In this document: piece by piece, positions 43,624-52,537 of the stretch
Layout of the letters: each line of letters starts with the position of its first letter
Numbering within the stretch: the stretch's first letter is position 1
Assembly (NCBI GenBank): GCA_019638395.1
Contig: JAHBTX010000003.1
Span: 806,001 to 870,000 of the forward strand
Direction of reading: 5' to 3'
DNA from: Cyclobacteriaceae bacterium
GTDB lineage: Bacteria; Bacteroidota; Bacteroidia; Cytophagales; Cyclobacteriaceae
Length of the DNA: 64,000 bases
Notes under the pieces: generated by a model
Told to the model about the DNA's origin: nothing
The model's input: the letters and a program-made list of their open reading frames with translations, nothing else
Databases searched by the model: none
Position numbers and translations under genes: made by a program

Positions 43624-44958
43624 ATGAAATTCATTGCTTTAATTCTGGTGGTAGCTCATACAGGTTTTACTCAGGCTAAAGAAAAATGGATAAAGCTTTT
43701 TAATGGTAAAGACCTTGCTGGTTGGAAACTGGTAAACGGTACAGCATCGTACCAGGTGGTGAATGGCATGATTGTAGGTACCTGTGTAAAAGATTCGCCC
43801 AATTCATTCCTGGCAACTGAAAAAGAGTATGGCGATTTTATTTTAGAATTGGATGTTAAGATTGATGCAGGCATAAACTCCGGTATTCAATTCAGAAGTT
43901 TACAAAGAGAAAGTGACGGGCGTGTGCATGGCTACCAGATGGAAGTCGATCACCGGCCTGAGCGCGGTTGGTCGGGCGGTATTTATGATGAAGCCCGCAG
44001 AGGGTGGTTATACCCGGTTGAACTTAATCCCTCCGCGAAAGCAGCTTACAGATGGGGCGAGTGGAATACCTATCGTATTGAGTGCATAGGCAATGTCATT
44101 CGCACGTGGGTAAACGATGTGCCGGTTGTTTATCTGGTAGATGATGCCTCGCTGAAAGGATTAATCGGGTTGCAGGTACATTCGGTTTATAATGCCGAGG
44201 GAATAGGGAAGAAGACGTATTGGAAAAACATTCGCATACAAACTGAAAATCTTACGCCACGAACATCAGCAAACATTCCAGTTGTAAATCTGATTCCCAA
44301 TACGTTAACTGATCTTGAAAAAGAACAAGGCTTTACATTATTATGGGACGGCAAAACTACCAACGGGTGGCGCGGTGCGCACAAACAAACTTTTCCTGAA
44401 AAGGGTTGGGAGATAAAAGACGGAGTACTATCGGTGTTGCCTTCTGGTGGTGCCGAAAGTACTAATGGTGGCGATATTATCACCAATGAAAAATATGGTG
44501 CATTTGAACTTACGTTCGATTTTAAGTTTGCCGAAGGTGCCAATAGCGGAGTAAAATATTTTGTAGATGAAAAATATTTGTCAACGGGCTCAGCCATTGG
44601 TCTTGAATATCAGATCTTAGACGATGCGCGCCACCCCGATGCGAAAGAGGGTGTTGTTGGCAACCGCACGCTTGGTTCTTTGTATGATTTAATTCCATCC
44701 ATAAAAATTCAAGACATTCCGCGCGTGTGGAATGAGGGCCGCATTCGGGTTTACCCCGATGGCCGGATAGAACACTGGCTTAACGGAAGAAAGATTGTAG
44801 AATATCAGCGCGGTACTCCTGTATTCTATGCGCTGGTGGCACGCAGCAAGTATAAGGATTGGGCAGGTTTTGGTATGGCTGAAAAAGGTCATATCCTTTT
44901 GCAGGATCATGGCGATGCCGTGTCTTTCCGCAGTATTAAAATCCGCGAACTGAAGTAA
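43624..44958 (+). CDS. Tandem DUF1080 (3-keto-glycoside hydrolase/lyase-type) secreted protein
   Basis: 444 residues from the ATG at 43624 (MKFIALILVV signal, cleavage near AKEKW); the ATG at 43609 is also possible. Two DUF1080 (3-keto-disaccharide hydrolase) domains: ~25-215 ('LFNGKDLAGWKLVNG', 'SGIQFRS', 'GYQMEVDH') and ~235-444 ('TLLWDGKTTNGWRG', 'SGVKYFV', 'LEYQILDD'). Both keep the concanavalin-like 'LF/LW-G-...GW' start. DUF1080 proteins have recently been shown to act on 3-keto-glycosides made by GFO/IDH/MocA enzymes, which flank it here. Fusion of two copies in one chain is common in this family. The next gene begins 1 base after its stop. Confidence 0.88.
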   Translation: MKFIALILVVAHTGFTQAKEKWIKLFNGKDLAGWKLVNGTASYQVVNGMIVGTCVKDSPNSFLATEKEYGDFILELDVKIDAGINSGIQFRSLQRESDGRVHGYQMEVDHRPERGWSGGIYDEARRGWLYPVELNPSAKAAYRWGEWNTYRIECIGNVIRTWVNDVPVVYLVDDASLKGLIGLQVHSVYNAEGIGKKTYWKNIRIQTENLTPRTSANIPVVNLIPNTLTDLEKEQGFTLLWDGKTTNGWRGAHKQTFPEKGWEIKDGVLSVLPSGGAESTNGGDIITNEKYGAFELTFDFKFAEGANSGVKYFVDEKYLSTGSAIGLEYQILDDARHPDAKEGVVGNRTLGSLYDLIPSIKIQDIPRVWNEGRIRVYPDGRIEHWLNGRKIVEYQRGTPVFYALVARSKYKDWAGFGMAEKGHILLQDHGDAVSFRSIKIRELK

Positions 44959-44959
44959 G

Positions 44960-46006
44960 ATGCAGCCAATTAAAACAGCAATATTATCCTATGGCATGTC
45001 GGGCGAAATATTTCATGCACCCTTACTCCATGCACACAAAGGTTTTGAAATCAGTACCATTGTTCAACGTTCAAAGGATACAGCCAAACGTCATTATCCG
45101 GATTGCAAACTTGTAAAATCGGTTGAAGAAGCTATAGGCGATCCTGCTATTGAATTGATAATTGTTAACACCCCAAACGAACTGCATTTCAACCAGGCAT
45201 CGCGGGCTATATTGGCAGGTAAACACGTGGTTGTAGAAAAACCGTTTACCGTAACCGTGCATGAGGCCGATCAATTGATTGAATTAGCAAAAGAGAAGAA
45301 TCGTGTACTCACTGTATTTCAAAACAGACGGTGGGATGGTGACTTTCTTACTTTAAAACAAGTATTTGAGAAAGGTTGGGTAGGTAGAGTAGTGGAGTTC
45401 GAAGCGCATTACGACCGCTTTCGAAACTATGTGGAACCAAACACATGGAAAGAAGAATCGGGAACTGGAAAAGGAATTTTGTATAACCTCGGTTCGCACA
45501 TGCTTGATCAGGTAGTGGTGCTGTTGGGTATGCCAACTTGCATAGACGCGCGCATCGGCATACAACGTACCGGAGGCCAGGTTGATGACTTTTATGATTT
45601 ACGCCTAACCTATCCGGGTGTGAATGTGATTGTAAAATCAAGTTACCTGGTGCGCGAACAAGGGCCCCGCTATCAACTGCACGGCACGGAAGGTTCATTT
45701 GTTACTGCCAGTAATGTCGATCCGCAAGAACAAGCATTGAAGGAAAAGAAGATTCCGGGTAGTGCCGGATGGGGTACCATGCCCGAAGAAACCTGGGGAA
45801 AACTTAACACCACCTTAGCGGGTGAGCATATTCAAAAAAGAATTGAAACCATACCCGGCAATTACCTGGGTTTTTATGATAACCTATATGCAGCTATTCG
45901 CGAGAGCAAACCATTGCAGGTAAAACCCGAACAAGCTCGCGCAGTAATCCGGTTGATTGAGGCAGCATATGAAAGTAATAGAGAAAAACGTGCCGTTATG
46001 CTGTAA
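44960..46006 (+). CDS. Cytoplasmic Gfo/Idh/MocA-family oxidoreductase
   Basis: 348 residues, no signal peptide. 'KTAILSYGMSGEIFHAPLLHAHKGFEIS' is a GxxGxxxH/P-type nucleotide motif seen in the YdgJ-like branch; 'VNTPNELHFNQASRAILAGKHVVVEKPFTVT' holds the EKP catalytic lysine, and 'NRRWDGDFLTLK' and 'GILYNLGSHMLDQVVVLLG' the C-terminal active-site segments. Probably reduces or oxidises a sugar or inositol released by the preceding enzymes. Coupled to the DUF1080 gene (1-base gap). Confidence 0.9.
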   Translation: MQPIKTAILSYGMSGEIFHAPLLHAHKGFEISTIVQRSKDTAKRHYPDCKLVKSVEEAIGDPAIELIIVNTPNELHFNQASRAILAGKHVVVEKPFTVTVHEADQLIELAKEKNRVLTVFQNRRWDGDFLTLKQVFEKGWVGRVVEFEAHYDRFRNYVEPNTWKEESGTGKGILYNLGSHMLDQVVVLLGMPTCIDARIGIQRTGGQVDDFYDLRLTYPGVNVIVKSSYLVREQGPRYQLHGTEGSFVTASNVDPQEQALKEKKIPGSAGWGTMPEETWGKLNTTLAGEHIQKRIETIPGNYLGFYDNLYAAIRESKPLQVKPEQARAVIRLIEAAYESNREKRAVML

Positions 46007-46137
46007 GCGGCTCTTATAAATCTCTGTTTTAAATTAACCATTTACCGTTCAATTAGTATAACCGGCCTCATGCCTGGTATCAGGTTTTTAATTCAGATAA
46101 TCATTCGCTACATTTAGATGAATCAAATTTTTGAAGT

Positions 46138-47214
46138 ATGAAATTACACTATCTGTTGGGTGCGATGGGCTTATTTGCTTTGTTGGGTATAAGTGCATGC
46201 GGTGATGACGATCCGCCACCCAAAACCGGAATTACATTCGAGTTGGAATCGTTTACAACACTTGAATCCGATGGTACACTCACTTCCTTTCATCCCGATT
46301 TGGTTAATGGTGGAACAGGGCGCGATGTAACAGTTAAAATTATTTTAGACAGACCCTTAACCGAAACCACCGTTCTTCAATTTTCTGTTTCTGGTACAGC
46401 CGTTCGTATAAATCCAAGTGGTAGTGCGGTAAACGACTATGCTTTTAAAGAAGGCCTGAACACCATTGTAGGAACCGATAAAATTACCATTGAGAAGGGT
46501 GCAGCCGAAGCAAATTTTTTGATTACAGTTTTTGAAGATTTTTCGTTTGAAGTGAATGATGATGATAGTCCGCTCGAAACGGTGATCATAAAGCTAACCT
46601 CAGTAGTTTCGGGTAATGCCGAATTAGGCTTGGCTGATACCTACACATTAAACATAGAGGAAGATGATGCCATCATCATTCACCAATGGTATGTAGATGG
46701 CACGAATGGATTTGGAGATGTGGATATGGATTTATTCGTTTGGTTAGATGGTGAACTCGTAAATAGTTCTACGTACGACAATACCTCCGGTACGCGCACG
46801 AGCCCTTACGAGGGGTTGTTTATACCAGCCGGATTTCCGAACGGTACGTATGGTGTCAGCTATAATTACTATTCCGGCACTTCTAATGATGTAGATGTTG
46901 TTTCGTTGATGTGGGGTAGGTTAAACGGTAAAGTATATCCCTACTTTAATGTAACTACCGGAAATGTTTTAGCTTTTGAAGCCAACTATAGCCTTGCGAA
47001 TCTTAATAATTACATTGAAACGGAAGTTGATCCATTGGTTGTTCAAACAATGGTTAAAAACGGGATAGCGTATTCAAATATTTCGCAAATTTCAGTTCCG
47101 GCAACGGGTAGCCGAATCGGTTCATCGGGTTTTAAATTTAATCGGAACGCTCCTGTTAAACTCAACAACATTAATTTAAAGATGGTTGATTTACCAGAGG
47201 GCCTGAGGAAATAG
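46138..47214 (+). CDS. Lipoprotein with Calx-beta-like domain
   Basis: 358 residues. Lipobox with C21 (GISAC) and GDDD after it, a pattern that favours surface display in Bacteroidota. Residues ~30-180 look like a Calx-beta fold ('DVTVKIILDRPLTETTVLQFSVSGTA', 'ETVIIKLTSVVSGNAELGLADTYTLNIEEDD'). The second half (~185-330) is beta-rich with 'DVDMDLFVWLDGELVN'. Function unknown. It has its own promoter gap (131 bases) and terminator, and faces the M43 operon's 3' end. The 50370 lipoprotein has a related N-terminal architecture. Confidence 0.78.
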   Translation: MKLHYLLGAMGLFALLGISACGDDDPPPKTGITFELESFTTLESDGTLTSFHPDLVNGGTGRDVTVKIILDRPLTETTVLQFSVSGTAVRINPSGSAVNDYAFKEGLNTIVGTDKITIEKGAAEANFLITVFEDFSFEVNDDDSPLETVIIKLTSVVSGNAELGLADTYTLNIEEDDAIIIHQWYVDGTNGFGDVDMDLFVWLDGELVNSSTYDNTSGTRTSPYEGLFIPAGFPNGTYGVSYNYYSGTSNDVDVVSLMWGRLNGKVYPYFNVTTGNVLAFEANYSLANLNNYIETEVDPLVVQTMVKNGIAYSNISQISVPATGSRIGSSGFKFNRNAPVKLNNINLKMVDLPEGLRK

Positions 47215-47233
47215 GCTGTTGTTAAATAAGTGT

Positions 47234-47284
47234 AGCTGCATGAATTGCATCAGCATAATGATGGCGTTCATGCAGCTTTTTATA
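47234..47284 (+). terminator. Intrinsic terminator of the Calx-beta lipoprotein gene
   Basis: AGCTGCATGAA (47234-47244) pairs perfectly with TTCATGCAGCT (47267-47277), 11 bp, 22-base loop, followed by TTTTTATATTT. It is 20 bases after the lipoprotein stop. Confidence 0.75.
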
Positions 47285-47456
47285 TTTAACGGGGATTTAT
47301 GCATAAAATCTTTTCCGAACGATTTAATCACACATTCATGTTCGTAGGATGATTAAGTGATCCCTGTCAAAGCTGCCTGTTCTGCAGCAACTAAAGTCCA
47401 ACAAAAACTTAAACATGTTTAATGAACAGCATGAACATTCAAGGAAGATGAAAAAT

Positions 47457-49820
47457 TTAATGCTTCACCCATTTACGGTGCATGGTTTGTGCATTCATTT
47501 CAACGGTAATCAGATACATACCTGTAGCTACATCCGAAACATCAACAGGAGTTACCATTTCTTCGATAGCTTTAAATAAAACTACTTTTCGGCTTGTTAA
47601 ACCCGCCAGGTTGGTTACTGCAATTGTTACCGGACCGGTGTAATTATTTTTAAGTGCCACTATAAGTTCTTTACCAGGATTTGGATATAGGTTAAAAGAT
47701 TGTCGCGATGCTTCGTTTATGCCCGTTACTTCGCCACTTACAAAAATGGTTGTGGTGGCCGTGTTGTTACAAAGTTCTAACCCTGAACCTGTTGTTACGT
47801 AAGTTGTGGTTTGCACCGGGTTAACCACTAATTGCGGGCCTGTAAAATTTGTTACCGAACCATCATCGGCATTCCATACAAAAATGCTGGCACCACGGCC
47901 ATTTAATATTACCTGTTGGCCGGGGCTTATCAGCAAAGCAGAACTTGCTACCTGCACAGAAGGTTTCATGCCCACCACGGGTTCAATGTCCATGGCTATA
48001 TTAGCTCCTAACTCAATGGTATAAGGTGTCCAGCTTCCGGCCTGGGTTTTAAGCCAGGAGGTTACACCCGTAGAAGCTCCATTGGCTGAAGAGTAAATAG
48101 CCAACGTATCGCCTGCATATACCAACTCAATTCCAACCTGGTAGGGCCTTCCAAACACAGGCGTTTCCCGGTCGAAGTAAACAGCTGTTGGGCGGTTGGC
48201 GGCAACATCTTGTTGAATTTGTTTTAGTAAAACAGTTTTACGTTCTATAACTGAGCCGGGCGCATTTTGAGCACCCCGTGCATTCCATACTACTATATCA
48301 ACCGTTGCGCCCTGGTTTACAACCCTGGCTTTTCCAAAGTTGATAGTAACACCGCTTATATATTGGTATCGCAACGGGTTACTGAAATACTCGGAAATAG
48401 CCGAATACCTGCGGCTGTTATGGCCGGTAAGGTAGCCGGTGTAGGTACCAAAGGTTGATAGTTTAATGAGTGTAGGTGTATCTGTTTCTTTGAAATTGTT
48501 TTCGCTGTTACACAATCCTTCTTCCGAAACAAAAATATAATCTTGCCGAACCAACGGTGCGGATGCACCAAGCGAATTGGTGGCCACTAAGGTTACAGAA
48601 TAAACTCCCGGGGTGTTATATTTTATTACCGGATTTCTGGCTGTAGATGCTGATGGGTTGCCACCTTCAAAAGTCCAGGTCCAACTGGTAGGAAAATTAG
48701 AAGAAAGATCGGTAAAGGTTACTTCGCCACCCAACAGTACTGTCGTGCTGTTAACCTGAAAATTTGGTGTGGGTACATCTGCTACCAACGGACTGCAAAG
48801 GTTACTTTCCACTAACGTTTTTCTTCTTGGACTAACCTGCAACACAGCCATCATCCTGGTTTTCTGCCCTTGCGTAAAAATATTCATACACGCATCATTG
48901 GTGTAGTCCATATAGTTTTCAACCATATTAACAGCCGAACAACTAATGCGCCCGATGGGGCAACCCGAACTGGGTCCGTCAGCATTGGGTGTGTCGCTTA
49001 CAAAATCATCGGCACTGCAGCCACCATCGCCCCAAATGTGTCGCAGACCCAACCAATGTCCGGTTTCGTGAGTAAGGGTGCGGCCTTTATTGTATGGTGC
49101 TACCATAACCGGAAAATTTCCTTTATCGGTTGAGCCGAATGATTGAAACCGAACTACCACACCATCGGTAGATGCCGGGCCGTTGGAAGGCAAACCAGCT
49201 AAACCCGATTGGTCTGGAAACTGCGCATAGCCTATCAGGCTGGCATCGCTGGATGCAAAGCGCACCGTCCAGATATTATAAAATAAGTTTGGGTTCCAGA
49301 TAGTGGCGGGCTTTAACAGGTTTTCAATCTGATCGCGCGACCAATCTGCCCGGCTGCCATTGTACCGGTGAATGCCCGGTTCGCTCATGGCATTTCCATT
49401 CAGATCAACAGGTGAAAGACAAAACTCCAGTTCAATATCGGCACCAACCGGATTGGTGTTAAATCCGGGTGTGCCCGGCTTGCGCCTGAAATCTTCGTTG
49501 AGTACTTCAATCTGTGCCTGCACCTGCGCCTGACTAATATTGGTGCCGGTTCCGATGGCTTCGCCATTGTGTACTACGTGAACAATTATTGGAATAGTAA
49601 GCACTACATTTTCAGTGCGGCCCTGCGCGCGCGCTAATTCTAACTCTTTAATTTTTTTTTGAATTACAATTTCAAGATCGTCCAACGAACCTCTTTCCGG
49701 AAAACGCGCACGATTTTTCCGGTCTTCTTCCATTGTACCACATGGCTCAGCAACGGGAAGTTGTTGCGCTAATGCAGTACAAGAAAGGATGAAACAGGCA
49801 ATAAATAAATTTACACGCAT
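47457..49820 (-). CDS. Pappalysin-like (M43) metalloprotease, PKD domain, T9SS sorting domain
   Basis: 787 residues with signal peptide (MRVNLF...TALAQ). The catalytic zinc site is H251-E-x-x-H255-x-x-G-x-x-H261 (HETGHWLGLRH), with 'NYMDYTNDACMNIFT' as Met-turn and paired cysteines typical of M43. Residues ~350-430 form a PKD domain ('TWTFEGGNPSASTARNPVIKY', 'GVYSVTLVATN'). The last ~80 residues ('FNLYPNPGKELIVAL', 'TGMYLITVEM') are a type A T9SS sorting domain. Last gene of the SusC/SusD operon, 6 bases after the small lipoprotein, so the secreted protease likely makes peptides for that transporter. Confidence 0.92.
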   Translation of the reverse strand: MRVNLFIACFILSCTALAQQLPVAEPCGTMEEDRKNRARFPERGSLDDLEIVIQKKIKELELARAQGRTENVVLTIPIIVHVVHNGEAIGTGTNISQAQVQAQIEVLNEDFRRKPGTPGFNTNPVGADIELEFCLSPVDLNGNAMSEPGIHRYNGSRADWSRDQIENLLKPATIWNPNLFYNIWTVRFASSDASLIGYAQFPDQSGLAGLPSNGPASTDGVVVRFQSFGSTDKGNFPVMVAPYNKGRTLTHETGHWLGLRHIWGDGGCSADDFVSDTPNADGPSSGCPIGRISCSAVNMVENYMDYTNDACMNIFTQGQKTRMMAVLQVSPRRKTLVESNLCSPLVADVPTPNFQVNSTTVLLGGEVTFTDLSSNFPTSWTWTFEGGNPSASTARNPVIKYNTPGVYSVTLVATNSLGASAPLVRQDYIFVSEEGLCNSENNFKETDTPTLIKLSTFGTYTGYLTGHNSRRYSAISEYFSNPLRYQYISGVTINFGKARVVNQGATVDIVVWNARGAQNAPGSVIERKTVLLKQIQQDVAANRPTAVYFDRETPVFGRPYQVGIELVYAGDTLAIYSSANGASTGVTSWLKTQAGSWTPYTIELGANIAMDIEPVVGMKPSVQVASSALLISPGQQVILNGRGASIFVWNADDGSVTNFTGPQLVVNPVQTTTYVTTGSGLELCNNTATTTIFVSGEVTGINEASRQSFNLYPNPGKELIVALKNNYTGPVTIAVTNLAGLTSRKVVLFKAIEEMVTPVDVSDVATGMYLITVEMNAQTMHRKWVKH

Positions 49821-49826
49821 AGCAGT

Positions 49827-50312
49827 TTAATTTCCTCCTGTTGATTGAAAAGTCATGCGATAACTTTGTGTGTTGGTTTCGTTAATAAAAATTTCCAAAA
49901 CCATTGAGCTATTGGATACTTCGCGCACAATGTAGGGCAAAGTTAAATCGCTTAAGAAAGGGATTACAATGTTTAAGGTAGCACCCCCGTTAATAAACGA
50001 CCACGTGTCTGTTAAAATAAGGTCGGGTTCGTTCGCTGCACATTTGGTAGCGCCATTGGTTACTTCATACTTTTTCTCGGCATCGGCATAGAATATATAC
50101 AAGTCATCGCTGATGCAGGTGTTCAACGAAAGATTGGTGTCGGGCTTACCTTTTTCCCAAAGTACAATGCCTTTAAAGCCCCATGTTTTCTGATTCTTAC
50201 CCGAAAATATTTGCGAATAAGTATAAGGTGATGGTGTAATTTCTTCTGAACAACTGATACCGGATACTACTAATACAATACCAAGAAAAGTAAGTATGCG
50301 GTTTGAATTCAT
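49827..50312 (-). CDS. Small lipoprotein of unknown function in the SusCD-protease operon
   Basis: 161 residues from the ATG at 50312, which starts a lipoprotein signal with C21 (GISC); the frame extends 18 codons upstream without signal features. The mature part is beta-rich ('KTWGFKGIVLWEKG', 'TNGATKCAANEPDLILTDTWSFINGGATLNIVIPFL') and resembles lipocalin-like proteins. Two cysteines could form a disulfide. Six bases from the M43 protease and 57 from the Calx-beta lipoprotein. Confidence 0.75.
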   Translation of the reverse strand: MNSNRILTFLGIVLVVSGISCSEEITPSPYTYSQIFSGKNQKTWGFKGIVLWEKGKPDTNLSLNTCISDDLYIFYADAEKKYEVTNGATKCAANEPDLILTDTWSFINGGATLNIVIPFLSDLTLPYIVREVSNSSMVLEIFINETNTQSYRMTFQSTGGN

Positions 50313-50369
50313 GAAGAGTTTGCGACCCATTGCCGGCAAGGTTATAATATGGTTAAATACACTCATACC

Positions 50370-51158
50370 TTAGTCAGGAAAAAGGTTAAACGTAATAGAT
50401 GGCTGCCCGGTAAAATCAACTAACGTAATGGTAAATGTAATTTGGCGCGTAACCGGGTTAACAATGCCAGAGCCCCGAATGGTAGCCAACGCTGGCGGAA
50501 AGTCAGGCTGTTCTTGTTCGGGTATTGTTAACGTGTTATCGAAGTTGTCGGTAAACTGCAATGCCAGCGGATCGGTAAAATCGAATAAATCAATATTCCA
50601 GTTCGACAGGCGGTAGTTTTCACAATCTGAACTCGTAATGCTGATGTCGCGAACGGGAATGGAAAATGCGCTGCGTGTTCCGGTATAATTTCCGCCCAAC
50701 ACGCAATCATCCAAAATAGTATAAGCGAAGGATTTACCAATACCACCTTTGCCCTGGCCCAATGCCAGTTGCGCATCGCTAACTGCGGTGAGCGTAAACT
50801 CAATGTCTTGCGAACGCAGAATGTTGTTGGAGTTATTGATCAGTTGCAGTTCGAGATAACCAAAGTATTGACCTTTGGGAATGGTGATGGAACCGCGCGA
50901 TCCTACAATTCGGAAATCGATGTTTTCGCGGGCTGAGCCACCAATAGAATACTGAACGATTACATCTTGTTCGCGTGCGGGTGCAGCCAGGTGTACTTCA
51001 AGTTTAATCGCTTTACTATAGCTCTCGCGTTGTGTTTCGGTGGCGGTTGTAAACCTTACATGATAGGGTCCGGTAAAGAGAATGGGTTCGGTTTCGCATC
51101 CTTGTAAAAGGCTAACAACTATACATAAACCCATTATGGTGTAAAGCTTGTTCATCAA
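50370..51158 (-). CDS. Calx-beta-like lipoprotein in the SusCD-protease operon
   Basis: 262 residues. Lipobox with C21 (LLQGC) followed by ETEP. A Calx-beta-type domain (~30-145: 'AIKLEVHLAAPAREQDVIVQYSIGGSA', 'ENIDFRIVGSRGSITIPKGQ', 'IEFTLTAVSDAQLALGQG') and a C-terminal beta domain (~150-260) with cysteines at 'DDCVLGGNY' and 'SDCENY'. The start overlaps the SusD stop by 4 bases (ATGA). Probably a surface accessory binding protein for the transporter. Confidence 0.78.
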   Translation of the reverse strand: MMNKLYTIMGLCIVVSLLQGCETEPILFTGPYHVRFTTATETQRESYSKAIKLEVHLAAPAREQDVIVQYSIGGSARENIDFRIVGSRGSITIPKGQYFGYLELQLINNSNNILRSQDIEFTLTAVSDAQLALGQGKGGIGKSFAYTILDDCVLGGNYTGTRSAFSIPVRDISITSSDCENYRLSNWNIDLFDFTDPLALQFTDNFDNTLTIPEQEQPDFPPALATIRGSGIVNPVTRQITFTITLVDFTGQPSITFNLFPD

Positions 51159-52537
51159 TAGCCAGGGTTTTGGTTACCTACTAATGCCGGGTTGGTTTGC
51201 AGTTCGCGCTGAGGTATTGGCCAACGCTCATAAGCAGCACGCCAGTTGCTGTTAAATGGGGGCATAACAGTTGCAGCTCTGCCCGTACGAACCAGATCAT
51301 ACCACCGGTGCCCTTCATAAGCCAATTCATACACACGCTCATTCTCAATAAGTGCTAACATCTGGCTTTGGGTAACGGTGCCAATGGCAGGGGCTTTGGC
51401 GCGGGCTCGTAAAATGTTGATATCAGTAGTGGCGCTGTTGGCTCCACTTACACTTCCCAGGCGGGCGCGGGCTTCCGCCCGAATCAAATGCATTTCGGCA
51501 AGCCGAAAAACAATTACGTTATTATTGTTTTCATCGGCAGTTCCATATTTAGCAACCGACCAGCCATTGTCATTTCCTTTAAGATTATTTGCATTAAACT
51601 TAATGGAAGCAAACCGATCGCCCGATTCGGTCGAGGCCAGTGCAAGCACCGTTTGGTTAGATGGAATTATTTCTCTTCGGCCTACAAATAAATTATTCAA
51701 TCCGATGGTAGAACTGGTTCCGGGATCATCGTTGAGGGTATAACCCATTTCAAAAATGGCTTCGCGCGTAAAGTCGGTATTTACAAGTGTAGCAAAGTTT
51801 GATTCCAACTCATACAGGCCGGAGTTTATTACTTCGGTTGCAAATGCAGCAGCCTGCGCCCAGTTACCCTGGTACAAATGAAATTTTGCCCAGGCAGCAT
51901 GCAGGGCTTGTTTGCCTGCAAAGCCTGCGTTTACCGGAACATCAGGAAGTTTATCCTGTGCAGCAGTAAAATCAGCTTCTATCAACTGTAAAATTTCGGT
52001 TTCGGATGCACGCGGTACATTGCGGTTTGCCTCTATTGAGGTAGCCGTTACGAGCGGAACACCACCATACGTTTGCAATGCAATAAAATAAGCGTAGCCA
52101 CGCAAGAAATGCGCGGCACCCATTACCCGGTTTCGATCTACTGATCGAACTCCGGCTACTTCGGGTAATCGCTCTATTACAAAGTTGGTAAGGTAAATTA
52201 GATTGTAAATAGAACCCCATAACGCTGTAACGGAAGCATTAGCCGAGGTAATTTGTTTGGTGCCTAATTCGCGGTATTGCGAAAATGTACCATTGTGCAA
52301 TAGCATATCAGCAGTAAAATCACCCGCTATTACCACCGAAGGAATAATTGGCCGGAATGCGCTGTACATTCCTATTTCAACAATCGGTACATCTTTAGGC
52401 TCATTCAGTACAACTTCATCCGTTAGCAAATCAATTGGTTCTGGTTCCAATATGGAATTACAAGACAGTGCGGTTGCAATAATTACAACAACTATAAACC
52501 GGTTAAGTTTTATGGTGATATGAGTTGCTTGGTTCAT
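51155..52537 (-). CDS. SusD/RagB-type lipoprotein (protease operon)
   Basis: 460 residues with lipobox C26 (TALSC). SusD features: 'HFLRGYAYFIALQTYGGVPLVT', 'EADFTAAQDKLP', 'LHAAWAKFHLYQGNWAQAAAFATEVI', 'RLAEMHLIRAEARARLG', 'ERVYELAYEGHRWYDLVRTGRA'. Overlaps the SusC stop and the next gene start by 4 bases each, so translational coupling through the whole set is likely. Ligand probably peptide, given the protease. Confidence 0.95.
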   Translation of the reverse strand: MNQATHITIKLNRFIVVVIIATALSCNSILEPEPIDLLTDEVVLNEPKDVPIVEIGMYSAFRPIIPSVVIAGDFTADMLLHNGTFSQYRELGTKQITSANASVTALWGSIYNLIYLTNFVIERLPEVAGVRSVDRNRVMGAAHFLRGYAYFIALQTYGGVPLVTATSIEANRNVPRASETEILQLIEADFTAAQDKLPDVPVNAGFAGKQALHAAWAKFHLYQGNWAQAAAFATEVINSGLYELESNFATLVNTDFTREAIFEMGYTLNDDPGTSSTIGLNNLFVGRREIIPSNQTVLALASTESGDRFASIKFNANNLKGNDNGWSVAKYGTADENNNNVIVFRLAEMHLIRAEARARLGSVSGANSATTDINILRARAKAPAIGTVTQSQMLALIENERVYELAYEGHRWYDLVRTGRAATVMPPFNSNWRAAYERWPIPQRELQTNPALVGNQNPGY

